Source: JBFWVR01 sp050246635 (lineage in GTDB: Bacteria; Acidobacteriota; Vicinamibacteria; Vicinamibacterales; UBA2999). From it: a DNA stretch of 64,000 nt. The notes under the pieces were generated by a model. That model searched no databases. It was not told the origin of the DNA and was given only the letters and a program-made list of their open reading frames with translations. The stretch covers positions 310,001 to 374,000 of the forward strand of contig JBFWVR010000002.1 of NCBI GenBank assembly GCA_050246635.1. Reading direction: 5' to 3'. Positions 50,607-59,662 of this stretch are shown here, in pieces. The position numbers and the translations under genes were made by a program. How positions within the stretch are numbered: position 1 is the stretch's first letter; every line of letters begins with the position of its first letter.

Positions 50607-51307
50607 GGCCGGGGCGCGCCGGCACCGAGGCGGCGTTCGGCCTCGGCCCAGTCCTCGGGCGTGTCGATCGTCAGGGACTCGTGCGCCGGGAGCACCAGCG
50701 GCCGGCAATCGGTCCCATAGATGCTGCCCTGCTCCATCAGGGTGCGGCGCCAGCAGGTGTACACCGTGCCGTCGCGGACGTAGGCCACCCGGGCATCCTG
50801 GCGGCGGGTCACCCGGGCGCCTTCCGGGAGGAAGTTCACGAGGCGCCCGTCCTCCACGCGCATCACGTAGTCGGGCGACAGGTGCCGGGGCAGCTCGAGG
50901 ACGGACACGACGGAGTCCGCGCCCGTCTCCCGGAGCCGATCCACCGCGTCCCGCACGTGCGCGGGCGTGCGCAGCGGCGAGGTCGGCTGGAGCAGCACGA
51001 TGATGTCGGGCCTCCAGCCGGTGGCCTCGAGCGACGTCACGGCGTGCTGGAGCACAGGCAGCATCGGCGCCTCGTCGCCGGCGAGCGCGGCCGGCCGCAG
51101 GAACGGCACCTCCCCTCCGGCCCGCCGCGCCTCCCCCGCAATCGCCTCGTCGTCGGTCGAGACGATCACGTGATCCACGACGCCGGAGGCGCGGGCGACG
51201 TCGAGCGCCCGGGCCACGAGGGAGCGGCCGGCAAGCGGTCGCAGGTTCTTGCCGGGCACGCCCTTCGACCCGCCGCGGGCGGGGACGATCGCGAGCACGC
51301 CGCTCAT
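50603..51307 (-). CDS. CMP-nonulosonic-acid synthetase, copy 2
   Basis: A 234-residue enzyme: LAIVPARGGSKGVPGKNL, VIVSTDDEAIAGE, FLRPAALAGDEAP, VLLQPTSPLRT and ESLTIDTPEDWAEAE. It shares about the same length as the copy at 61281 and has the same VTRRQD motif (GARVTRRQDARV here), which copy 1 lacks. Start ATG 51307 overlaps the methyltransferase stop. Likely makes a CMP-activated 9-carbon acid from the product of the NeuB at 53392. Confidence 0.92.
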   Translation of the reverse strand: MSGVLAIVPARGGSKGVPGKNLRPLAGRSLVARALDVARASGVVDHVIVSTDDEAIAGEARRAGGEVPFLRPAALAGDEAPMLPVLQHAVTSLEATGWRPDIIVLLQPTSPLRTPAHVRDAVDRLRETGADSVVSVLELPRHLSPDYVMRVEDGRLVNFLPEGARVTRRQDARVAYVRDGTVYTCWRRTLMEQGSIYGTDCRPLVLPAHESLTIDTPEDWAEAERRLGAGAPRP

Positions 51308-52263
51308 CGGCCTCCTGCCGGGCCCGGCGCGTTCTGCACGAACCGCAGCTCGTCGTGGAACCGCGCCACCGTGATGGCGCCCGGGGTCGTCTCGGGCGCC
51401 GGGGTACCGGGGCGGCACACGTATCCCACGTGCAGGTGGTCGGCGGCGTAGTCGACACGCAGGATGTCGAAGCCCGCGCGCGCCAGGTAGGCCTCCATCA
51501 CGGGTGCGGTCAGGTAGTAGGGATGGTCGATCTTGATCGCGTCCTCGACCGACCAGTTGCGCAGGTAGGCGGCACGGAAGTCGACGATGTCGATGAAGAA
51601 CACGCCGTCGGGCCGGATCAGCGACCGGATGGCGCGCAGGGCGCCGGCGATGTCGAGCAGGTGATCGACGGTCTGGCACATGATCACGACGTCGAAGGCG
51701 CGCCCGGCGGGGTCGTAGTCCTCGACGAGGCCGGTGACGGTCTCCAGCCCGAGCGCACGGGCCTCGTCGATCTCGAGGGGCGACGGATCGATGACGGTGC
51801 CGCGGAGCCCGAAGCGCCCGGCGAAGGCATGCGCGACGACGCCGGTGGAGCCCCCGATGTCGAGCAGCGTGCGGAAGCCGCGCCCGTCGACGAAGGGCGC
51901 GACGAACGCGCCCCGCTCGGCCGCGTACTCCCGCTGCTCGTCCTGGATGGTCCTGGCGTCGATCAGGCGGCCGTGAAAGGCGCTGACCAGCGGCCGGTAG
52001 ACGCCGACATAGAACTGCTTGTAGGCGTCGGGCGTCATGACGGGCGACAGCGTGGTGAGGCCGCAAGACCGGCAGGCGACCGCCGTCGCGGGGTACCCGT
52101 AGCGGTCGCGATAGGTCAGGACCGTGAACACGGATCCGCCGCACAGGTTGCAGGCGTCGACCGCCCGCTTCGGCTGCGCGGCGTAGTCGTACCCGAGCGC
52201 GGCGATGCGCTCGTGGCGAGCGGCCCGGAGAGCCGCGGCGTCAGTAGGTGAGGCGCTTTTCAA
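51304..52263 (-). CDS. SAM-dependent methyltransferase with N-terminal zinc-site
   Basis: A 319-residue protein. The N-terminus has CNLCGG and CRSCGL pairs, then TLSPVMTPDAYKQFY and the core LLDIGGSTGVVAHAF, with VIMCQTVDHLLD and FFIDIVDF. This is the C-methyltransferase arrangement (zinc knuckle, then Methyltransf) seen in sugar C-methyltransferases. TTG 52263 starts inside the neuC 3' end (23-base overlap). It may methylate a keto-sugar or the nonulosonic acid. Confidence 0.83.
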   Translation of the reverse strand: MKSASPTDAAALRAARHERIAALGYDYAAQPKRAVDACNLCGGSVFTVLTYRDRYGYPATAVACRSCGLTTLSPVMTPDAYKQFYVGVYRPLVSAFHGRLIDARTIQDEQREYAAERGAFVAPFVDGRGFRTLLDIGGSTGVVAHAFAGRFGLRGTVIDPSPLEIDEARALGLETVTGLVEDYDPAGRAFDVVIMCQTVDHLLDIAGALRAIRSLIRPDGVFFIDIVDFRAAYLRNWSVEDAIKIDHPYYLTAPVMEAYLARAGFDILRVDYAADHLHVGYVCRPGTPAPETTPGAITVARFHDELRFVQNAPGPAGGR

Positions 52264-53395
52264 TGGTCAGCTCCGCGGTGGCCAGGCGATCGGCAATCCG
52301 CTCGCCGGCGCGGCCATCGCCGTACAGGGTGTCGCGCGCCGGCCGGCCGTCGGCCATGTGCCGTTCGATGGCCCGGCGGATCGCGTCACGGTCGTAGTCG
52401 ACGTCAATCACGTTCGCGCCGCGCTCGCGCCCGGCCTGCCGCGTGCCGATGTTCACCGCCGGCACGCCCAGGTAGGAGCACTCGCGGATGGCGACGCTCG
52501 AGTTGCCGACGATGCACGAGCTCGCACAGAGCAGGCGCAGGAAGTCCTCGGGCAGCATGTTGCGGAAGAGGTGGATGCGCGCGTGCGGGTGCTGCTCGCG
52601 GAAGACGCGGATGCCCTTCGACGTGCCGTCCGATCCGGCGTCGACGTTCGGCCAGAACCACAGCGTCGGCAGCCCGAGGCCGTGCACGGCGTAGAGCGTC
52701 TCGTCCACCTGCCGTCGCGCTTCCGCGTATTCCGTCGTGACCGGGTGCTGCATCACCACGATGAAACCCTGCGACAGGTCCACCTTCTCCCCGACGCCGC
52801 CGTAGCGCTCGAAGGGATCAAAGTCCATCGCAGGGCTCGCCGCGACCTCGGCCGCGATGTCGATCGACGGGCAGCCGGTCAGGTGCACGTGGGCCGGCGC
52901 CTCGCCGAGCCGGATGACCCGCTCGCGCGCCATCTCGGTCGAGACCAGGTGGAGATCGGCGAGCTTGGTGACGGCGTGCCGCACCTTCTCGTCGATCGAT
53001 CCCGTGACCTCGCCGCCCTGCACGTGCGCCACCGGGATGTTCATGTACGAGGCGGCCACGGCGGTCGCGAGTGTCTCATACCGGTCCGCGACCGTGACGA
53101 CGACATCCGGCTTGAGGTTGTCGAACACCGTCGCCAGCTCCACGAGGCCGAGGCCGGTGGACTTGGCGGAGGTGACGAGGTTCTCCCCCTCGAGGATCAT
53201 GAAGACGCGCGCGGCGGGGGTGAAGCCGTCGTGCTCCATGCTGCGGATCGCGTTGCCGTAGCGCTCGAGCAGGGCCGAGGCCGCGACGACGAGCTGCAGC
53301 TCGAGGCCGGGATGCGCCGCGATGGCGCGCAGGGCGGTCTTGATGCGGGAGTAGCTGGGGCGCGCGGTCACGACCACGCAGACTTTGCGCTTCAC
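52241..53395 (-). CDS. neuC: Hydrolysing UDP-N-acetylglucosamine 2-epimerase, NeuC type, copy 1
   Basis: A 384-residue GT-B fold enzyme: VCVVVTARPSYSRIKTAL, VTVADRYETLATAVAA, VAHVQGGEVTGSIDE, MQHPVTTEY, IVGNSSVAIRECSYLG and VNIGTRQAGRERG. It converts a nucleotide-activated GlcNAc (UDP- or GDP-linked) to free ManNAc or a derivative plus the nucleotide, feeding NeuB. GTG 53395 overlaps the neuB stop. Copy 2 is at 61976; both have QAGRERG and NSS, but differ in most of the length. Confidence 0.92.
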   Translation of the reverse strand: MKRKVCVVVTARPSYSRIKTALRAIAAHPGLELQLVVAASALLERYGNAIRSMEHDGFTPAARVFMILEGENLVTSAKSTGLGLVELATVFDNLKPDVVVTVADRYETLATAVAASYMNIPVAHVQGGEVTGSIDEKVRHAVTKLADLHLVSTEMARERVIRLGEAPAHVHLTGCPSIDIAAEVAASPAMDFDPFERYGGVGEKVDLSQGFIVVMQHPVTTEYAEARRQVDETLYAVHGLGLPTLWFWPNVDAGSDGTSKGIRVFREQHPHARIHLFRNMLPEDFLRLLCASSCIVGNSSVAIRECSYLGVPAVNIGTRQAGRERGANVIDVDYDRDAIRRAIERHMADGRPARDTLYGDGRAGERIADRLATAELTIEKRLTY

Positions 53396-54438
53396 GGTTC
53401 GGAGGCTCCCTCGAAGTCGTCGTCACTGAACAGGGTGTCCGCGGTCACCGCGCGGCGCAGCCGGCGGCCGATGTAGTCCTGCACCCGCGCGGCCGGGATG
53501 CCGGTCCCCGGCTTCTTGAACGCCACGTGCCCCGGCGCCAGCACGGTGCCTGCCGGCAGATCGGCGCGAGCCACCAGGCTCTTCATGAAGATCCGCCGGA
53601 GGGGGTCGAGGCCCTCGGCCTCGTGGTCCTTGTCGACCGGGTGTGCCGTCATCGTCTCGATGAAGCGGATGCCGTCCACGAGCGTGCGCAGCTCCGCGGT
53701 GGTGACGGAGGCCGGCACGTCCGGGCCGAACATCTCCCGGCTGAGCGTGACGTGCAGCTCGAGCACGTCGGCGCCGAGCGTGGCGGCGGCCAGGCCCGGG
53801 AAGATCGTGCCAGAGTGATCCGACAGGCCCGCATAGCACCCGTACCGCTGCCGGAACTGCTGGACCATGTTCAGGCCGATGCGTTCGGGAGGGCAGGGAT
53901 ACGCCGTGGTGCACTGGAGCACCGCGAGGGTCGCCGCACGGGCCTGCAGGCGCCCGACGATGCGGTCCATCTCGGCCAGCGGGCTCATGCCCGACGAGAG
54001 CAGGATGGGCTTGCCCGTCTCGACGATGCGATCGAGCATCGGGTCGTTGCTGACCTCACCCGATCCGATCTTCCACATCGGCGTGCCGACGCGCTCGAGC
54101 AGGTCCACGGCCTCGATCGAGAACGGCGAGCTCAGGAACAGCAGGTTGCGCTCCCGGGCGTGGTCGGCGAGGCCGCGCCACTGGTCCTCGGTGAACTCCA
54201 TCCGCCGCCAGTACTCGTACCGCGTGGCGTCCTGGCGGCTGAACTTCACCCGGAAGGGCTCGGCGGGCGTGCTCTCCGCCGCGGCAATGTGCGTCTGGAA
54301 CTTCACGGCGTCGGCGCCCGCGCGGGCGATCGCGTCGACGAAGGCGTGCGCCAGGCCGAGGCTGCCGTCGTGGGTCAGCCCCACCTCGGCGATGACGAGC
54401 ATGCGGCCCGGGGCGAGCCGGGCGAGGGAGTCGGTCAT
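53392..54438 (-). CDS. N-acylneuraminate/nonulosonate synthase, NeuB family, copy 2
   Basis: A 348-residue enzyme: LVIAEVGLTHDGSLGLAHAF, AVKFQTHIAAAEST, FLSSPFSIEAVDLL, KIGSGEVSNDPML, VLQCTTAYPCPPERIGL, YAGLSDHSGTIFPG and a C-terminal SAF domain (VLAPGHVAFKKPGTGI). Uses phosphoenolpyruvate and the 2-epimerase product. Next to neuC and CMP-synthetase 2 it forms a complete neuC-neuB-neuA-type route. ATG 54438 overlaps the stop of the 863-residue transferase. Confidence 0.93.
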   Translation of the reverse strand: MTDSLARLAPGRMLVIAEVGLTHDGSLGLAHAFVDAIARAGADAVKFQTHIAAAESTPAEPFRVKFSRQDATRYEYWRRMEFTEDQWRGLADHARERNLLFLSSPFSIEAVDLLERVGTPMWKIGSGEVSNDPMLDRIVETGKPILLSSGMSPLAEMDRIVGRLQARAATLAVLQCTTAYPCPPERIGLNMVQQFRQRYGCYAGLSDHSGTIFPGLAAATLGADVLELHVTLSREMFGPDVPASVTTAELRTLVDGIRFIETMTAHPVDKDHEAEGLDPLRRIFMKSLVARADLPAGTVLAPGHVAFKKPGTGIPAARVQDYIGRRLRRAVTADTLFSDDDFEGASEP

Positions 54439-57026
54439 CCGTGCACCGGGGCGCCCGCCGGCAGGAGCGATTCGAGCAGGTCGAATTCCGCCGCCGTGAA
54501 CGCCTGGAAAGCGGCCCCACCCACCTCGCGGAAGGCACGGCGCGCGACGTCGAGGTGATCGAGCCGGAACCCGCGCGCGTCGGAGTAGAACGTCAGCGTG
54601 TCCACGCCGAGCAGGGGGCCGAGGTACGAGAAGCCGCCATAGGTGGCAACCAGCAGGTCGGCGTGGGCCACCGCGCGGGTCTGGACGTCGAGGTTGGTGG
54701 CGGGGGTCATCAGGTGGTCGAGCGTGTGGATGCGCGCGGCCGAGCCCGGCGCGAACTCGCCGTGGTCGTCCAGATCGAGCCCGGTCTGGAGGAGCACGAC
54801 GTGGTGTCGCACCGCGAGCCTCGCGACGAGGCGGCGCACCAGCCGCTGGTTCGCCTCGTCGGCCGGCAACGCGAGGTTCGTGTAGAACTTCACGGCGACG
54901 TAGCGGTCGGGCAGGCCCTCGAGGCGCGGGACGCGAGCCGCGTCCACCCGCCGATGGATCGTGAAGGCCCGGAGCAGATCGCCCGACGCCGCCTGCATCC
55001 AGAACGGCTTGAACACGTTGTACATCAGCGCCGGGTGCAGCCAGTCGAACCGCCCCAGCCCCAGCCGCCGCGCGACCCGCCGCACGAGGTCCTGCTCGAA
55101 CGCCGTGGGCTCGTACTGCTTCTGGCCATCCTGCGCGCCGATCCGCTGCTCCTGCGCCTGGCGGAACTCCTCGACCGACGCCAGGTCGAAGACGTCGACG
55201 TACCGGCCTGCGAGATCGCCGTACCAGCCGCGGGATCCGCCACGCGACACCACGACGATCCGCTCCGACCGCAGGTGCCCGTAGCGCTGCGCCCAGCGCA
55301 GGAACGGGATCCAGTAGAGCAGCTCGAAGCCGGTCTCACTCAGCCAGGGGCCGGCGACGATGGGCCGCCGGCTGCGCCGCGCGGTCTCGACCACGTCGAA
55401 CACCTCGGCCGACGCGGCCGCGGAGGGCGCGGCGCCCGCAGGCGCCGCCACCCGGGGCGTCCACCCCTCCGACAGCCGGTTCGCCCAGCGCTTCATCGGC
55501 TGCCGCACGGCGCGGAGCGCACGCTCGCGCGCCTTGCGGACGTCGTGCTTGGCGTCCTTGCGAGTGCGGCGCCAGCGGGCCGCGGCGTGCCGGGCGGCCA
55601 GTCGCGCGTCCAGCAGCGGGCGGCCAATCAGCCGCCCGCCCAGCCCTCCACCGGCCGGCGGCGGAGCCGACACCCGACCCGCAGCCTCGATCGCGTCCGC
55701 GAAGCGCGGCGTCGCCGGCGCGTCGAGCCCGTAGGGGCGGACGAACGCCGTGACGAACCCGCGGTTGTCGGCGGGCGCCTCCCCCGACACCGCGGCGGCC
55801 AGTTGGGCCAGGTGTTCGTCGAGCGAGCGGGACGTCCGCAGCAGCCCGCCGCCGGCGTCGGTCAGGTAGTGGAAGTGCAGCGTGCCTTCCTGGCTCTTCC
55901 AGTACGGCTTCGGCAACACGGCGAGCACGGGCCGGCCCGCGATCCCCGCCTCGATGAAGGCGCTGGTGTTCAGCCCGACGACGGCCGAGGCGTAGTGGAG
56001 CGCCTCGAAGTAGTCACGCCGCGCCTCTTCGTCGATCGGGTTGGCGCCGTGGAACGCGACACCGAGCGACGAGACGTCGTGCTTCGCCCACTCGTCGGCC
56101 CGGCCGGGGTGGGGGCGCACGAGCACGCCCACGCCCGCGAGACGTGGGTCGGGGCTCGCCCGGAGCGCCCGCAGCCAGTCCACGACGAAGTCGGCCTCCG
56201 GTGGATCGCCGCGGAACAGCGACGAACAGACGTAGAGCACGAACGGGCGGTCCGGCGGCAATCCCATGGCCGCGAGGAAGGCCTCGCGTGAACGCGTGGG
56301 CACGCGGTCGAACCACTGGTCGTAGCACTGCGCCCCCGTGACCGCGATCCGCTCGTCGGGCACGCCGTGCATCTGGCGCGCCTCGTCCCGCTGGATCGGG
56401 TTCCACACCGTGACGCGGTCGGGCAGCCAGCGCAGGCGCGACTTGCTCGACAGGTGGTCCCAGCTGCCGACGGCAAGCACGGTCCGCAGCCCGAGCGCGC
56501 GCGCGCTCTTGAACAAGTCGAGCTGCGGCGACCCCAGGTCGATGAGCGGCGTCAGCACGACGACGTCGGGGCGCTGCTCCTCGAGGAAGGCGGTATAGGG
56601 CGCGTGGAGCGGCACCCCGTCCTCGAGCACGCCGAGTGCCGCGCCGAGCGCGGCCCGGCCGGGCCGGAAGCGGAACCCGGCCTTCTCGACGAGCCACACC
56701 GCCAGCCGCGGCGTGCGTTCCTTCGATCGGCGCCGGAGCATCGGCGAGCGGTCGTAGCGCCGGTCGAGATACCGCAGGTAGTCCTGCGAGAGGCGGATGC
56801 CCGTCGCGAGATCGAGCCACGGGTCGTCCTTCGCGCGGGGCGGGGTCCAGCCCACCGTCACGTTGGGGAAGCGGGCGGCCAGGCGCTCGACCATCTGGAG
56901 GCCGCCGGCGTTCTCGCCGCGGTCGGCGGCGAGGTGCAGGGCATGGCCACGGGCGGCGAGCTCGGCGAGCCCGGACTCGAAGTTCCGGAGGTAGCCGAAG
57001 TGCCGCGCGCAGACGAGGATCCTCAT
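54435..57026 (-). CDS. Two-domain fusion: SWDHLSSK GT-B domain + GPWxSE domain, copy A
   Basis: An 863-residue protein. Residues 1-430: RILVCARHFGYLRNFESGL, GSWDHLSSKSRLRWLPDRV near 187, GAQCYDQWFDRVPTRSREAF, VLVRPHPGRADEW near 302, VVGLNTSAFIEAGIAGRPVL and QEGTLHFHYL. This is close in style to capsule/CDP-glycerol GT-B proteins. A basic linker (440-545, rich in Arg and Lys) follows. Residues 555-863 are the second domain: GPWLSETGFELLYWIPFLRW near 558, VVSRGGSRGWYGD, YVAVKFYTNLALPADEAN and TYGGFSYLGPLLGV near 795. I infer a bifunctional glycosyltransferase. ATG 57026 overlaps the upstream stop. No signal peptide. Confidence 0.68.
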   Translation of the reverse strand: MRILVCARHFGYLRNFESGLAELAARGHALHLAADRGENAGGLQMVERLAARFPNVTVGWTPPRAKDDPWLDLATGIRLSQDYLRYLDRRYDRSPMLRRRSKERTPRLAVWLVEKAGFRFRPGRAALGAALGVLEDGVPLHAPYTAFLEEQRPDVVVLTPLIDLGSPQLDLFKSARALGLRTVLAVGSWDHLSSKSRLRWLPDRVTVWNPIQRDEARQMHGVPDERIAVTGAQCYDQWFDRVPTRSREAFLAAMGLPPDRPFVLYVCSSLFRGDPPEADFVVDWLRALRASPDPRLAGVGVLVRPHPGRADEWAKHDVSSLGVAFHGANPIDEEARRDYFEALHYASAVVGLNTSAFIEAGIAGRPVLAVLPKPYWKSQEGTLHFHYLTDAGGGLLRTSRSLDEHLAQLAAAVSGEAPADNRGFVTAFVRPYGLDAPATPRFADAIEAAGRVSAPPPAGGGLGGRLIGRPLLDARLAARHAAARWRRTRKDAKHDVRKARERALRAVRQPMKRWANRLSEGWTPRVAAPAGAAPSAAASAEVFDVVETARRSRRPIVAGPWLSETGFELLYWIPFLRWAQRYGHLRSERIVVVSRGGSRGWYGDLAGRYVDVFDLASVEEFRQAQEQRIGAQDGQKQYEPTAFEQDLVRRVARRLGLGRFDWLHPALMYNVFKPFWMQAASGDLLRAFTIHRRVDAARVPRLEGLPDRYVAVKFYTNLALPADEANQRLVRRLVARLAVRHHVVLLQTGLDLDDHGEFAPGSAARIHTLDHLMTPATNLDVQTRAVAHADLLVATYGGFSYLGPLLGVDTLTFYSDARGFRLDHLDVARRAFREVGGAAFQAFTAAEFDLLESLLPAGAPVHG

Positions 57027-59662
57027 TCGGCGCGGAGGCCTCCACCCGCCGTGACGCCCTCGCCCACCCCGAGCCCCACGCGCAGCACGTCGAGGTCCTG
57101 CAGGTCGAGCGGCAGGAAGGACGCGGCGTTCAGGTCGGTGAAGACCCGTTTCGCGATCTCGAGATGGTCCACCCGGAAGCCCGATCCGTCCGAGAAGAAC
57201 GCCAGCGTGTTCACGCCGAGCAGCGGCGCGAGGTAGGAGAAGCCGCCGTAGGTGCCGACGAACGCCTGGGCGCCGGCGATGATGCGGGTCTGGACGTCGA
57301 GATTGGTGGCCGGCGTCATGAGGTGCTCGACCGTGTGGATGCGCGACCGGTTGGCGGGCTGGAAGTCGTCGTGGTCGTCGAACCGCACGCCGGTGTTGAG
57401 CAGCACCACGTCGCGGGTCGCGCTGAGCTGGGCGAGGTACGACCCGATGAACGCCTGGTTCTGCGGGGTGTCCGGGAAGCTGTTGTTCGTGTAGAACTTC
57501 ACGGCCACGTACTCGCGCGGCAGCGCCGCGGCCAGCTCGCCGAGCGGCGGGCGCTCGACACGCTTGTGCACGGTGAAGCCCTGCACGAGCCCGACCGACG
57601 CCTGCAGGCGCCAGAAGATGCGGAACAGCTTGTACATCAGCGACGGGTGCAGCACCTCGACGTCGCCGAGGCCCTGCGCCTGCCGCACGCGGTCGATGAT
57701 CTCCTGGTCGAAGTCGGCGATCTCCACGTGCTTCTGCAGCCCGCCCTGCTGCAGGATGCGCTGGTCGTTGCGGGCCCGGAACTCGTCGGGCGCGTAGAAC
57801 TCGAAGACGTCGCGGTAGTTCGGCGTCATGTGCCGGTACCACGTCGAGCACCCGCCGCGCGACACCACGGTCAGCCGGTCGTCGCGGAAGTTGCCGTAGC
57901 TCTTCGCCCAGTTCAGGAACGGGATCCAGTACAGCAGCTCGAACCCGGTCTCGCTCAGCCAGGGGCCGACGATGATCGGCTTGCCGCTGCGCGCCATGCG
58001 CGTCAGCGCCTCCTTCGTGTCCTCGACCTCCTCGACCGAGTCGAAGAGGTTCTGCGCGCGGTTGCGCACGCGTTCCGACTTCGGGAGCACGACCTGCGGC
58101 TGCTCCGTCCGCACGCGTTTCAGGATGAGGCGCTTGAGGAACTGCCGGATCTCGCGGCGGCTGTTCTGCGCGAAGCGTTTGAGGCCGCGGCGGCTCTTCT
58201 TCCGCACCTGCTGCCACCACGCACGCAGCATGCGCAGCCAGATGAGCGGGTACAGCAGCGGCCGCACGAGCACCGCGGCGGCCGACGGGCGCACCCCGGC
58301 CGCCGGGCCGCGCCGGCCCAGCGCCTCGATGGCCGCGACCAGCACCGGCGTGGCCGGCTGGTCGAGACCCGCCGGGCGGACGAAGGCCTGCACGAACGCG
58401 CGGGTGTCCGGCGGCGGCGCCGCCACGGCGGCCGCGAGCTGGTCGAGGTGCTCGTCCATGGAGCGGGCCACCCGCAGGAGGCCGCCGCCGACCTGCTGCA
58501 GGTACGGCCAGTGCAGCGTGCCCTCCTGGTTGCGCGCGTACTTCGCGTCCACGATCGAGAGCACCGGACGCCCGACGATGCCCGCCTCGATCATCGCGCT
58601 CGTGTTGAGCCCGACGACCGCGCTCGCGTGGAACATCGCGTCGAAGTAGTCGGCCTTCTGGTCGTCGTCCACGGGATTGCCGCCGCGCACGGCGACGTGA
58701 CCGTAGCCGGAGAGGTCCACCCGGCGCCATTCGTCGATGCGCTGCGGGTGCGGCCGCACGAGGATGTTGGCGTCCCGAATGCGCGGGTCGGCGCTCGATC
58801 GCACCGCCCGCACCCAGCGCTCGACCAGGTCCGACTCGGCCGGGCTGCCGCGGAACAGCGAGGAGCAGAGCCACAGCAGCAGCGGCCGGGACGGATCGAG
58901 GTGGTAACGCCGGCAGAACGCCTCACGGTCCCGTGACGGCTGCCGGTCGAACCACTGGTCGAAACACTGCGCGCCCGTGACGACGACGCGGTCGGCCGGC
59001 ACGCCGTGGAGGGTCTCGGCCTCCTCGCGCTGCGTCTCGTTCCAGACGAACACCTCGTCGGGCGCGATGCGGATGAGCGACTTGCTCGACAGGTGATCCC
59101 AGCTGCCCACGCAGAGTGCCGTCCGGATGCCCAGCCGCCGCGCCGCCCGGAGGTGATCGAGCTGGGGCGATCCGAGCTCGACGAGCGGCGTCAGCAGCAC
59201 GACGTCCGGCGCCTGCGCGCGGATGTAGTCGGTCAGCGCGCGGCTGACGGGCACCGCCCGCTCGAGCAGGTTCAGCGCGCCCGTCATGGCCGCGCGCACC
59301 GGGGCCGTGCGATAGCCGAGCATCCGCAGCGCGGCGAGCACCATCGTCGGCATGCGCTCCTCGGCCCGCTGCCGGAGCTGGGGCGCGGCGTCGTATCGCG
59401 GGTCCTGGTACCGCAGGAAGTCCTGCGCCAGCCGGAGCCGCGTGGCGAGCCAGAACCAGTCGTCGCCCTCGCGATCCGGGGTCCAGCCGCTGGTGATGTT
59501 CGGCGACTCGCGCGTCCAGCGCTCGACCATCTCGCGGGCCCCCAGGGTCTCCTCGCGATCCGCGGCAAGGTGGACCTGGTGGCCGTCCTCCGCGAGGGCG
59601 CGGATGGTGCTCTCGTAGTGCTTCAGGTACCCGTGATGACGGGTGAGAAAGAGGATCTTCAT
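57023..59662 (-). CDS. Two-domain fusion: SWDHLSSK GT-B domain + GPWxSE domain, copy B
   Basis: An 879-residue paralogue of the gene downstream, with the same order. First domain: KILFLTRHHGYLKHYESTI, GSWDHLSSKSLIRIAPDEV near 186, GAQCFDQWFDRQPSRDREAF, ILVRPHPQRIDEW near 299, VVGLNTSAMIEAGIVGRPVL and QEGTLHWPYLQ. Basic linker 460-550 (KKSRRGLKRFAQNSRREIRQ). Second domain: GPWLSETGFELLYWIPFLNW near 566, VVSRGGCSTWYRHM, VAVKFYTNNSFPDTPQNQAF and TYGGFSYLAPLLGVN near 800. The basic linker could touch the membrane surface. Copies A and B look like a tandem duplication that then diverged. Confidence 0.68.
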   Translation of the reverse strand: MKILFLTRHHGYLKHYESTIRALAEDGHQVHLAADREETLGAREMVERWTRESPNITSGWTPDREGDDWFWLATRLRLAQDFLRYQDPRYDAAPQLRQRAEERMPTMVLAALRMLGYRTAPVRAAMTGALNLLERAVPVSRALTDYIRAQAPDVVLLTPLVELGSPQLDHLRAARRLGIRTALCVGSWDHLSSKSLIRIAPDEVFVWNETQREEAETLHGVPADRVVVTGAQCFDQWFDRQPSRDREAFCRRYHLDPSRPLLLWLCSSLFRGSPAESDLVERWVRAVRSSADPRIRDANILVRPHPQRIDEWRRVDLSGYGHVAVRGGNPVDDDQKADYFDAMFHASAVVGLNTSAMIEAGIVGRPVLSIVDAKYARNQEGTLHWPYLQQVGGGLLRVARSMDEHLDQLAAAVAAPPPDTRAFVQAFVRPAGLDQPATPVLVAAIEALGRRGPAAGVRPSAAAVLVRPLLYPLIWLRMLRAWWQQVRKKSRRGLKRFAQNSRREIRQFLKRLILKRVRTEQPQVVLPKSERVRNRAQNLFDSVEEVEDTKEALTRMARSGKPIIVGPWLSETGFELLYWIPFLNWAKSYGNFRDDRLTVVSRGGCSTWYRHMTPNYRDVFEFYAPDEFRARNDQRILQQGGLQKHVEIADFDQEIIDRVRQAQGLGDVEVLHPSLMYKLFRIFWRLQASVGLVQGFTVHKRVERPPLGELAAALPREYVAVKFYTNNSFPDTPQNQAFIGSYLAQLSATRDVVLLNTGVRFDDHDDFQPANRSRIHTVEHLMTPATNLDVQTRIIAGAQAFVGTYGGFSYLAPLLGVNTLAFFSDGSGFRVDHLEIAKRVFTDLNAASFLPLDLQDLDVLRVGLGVGEGVTAGGGLRAE

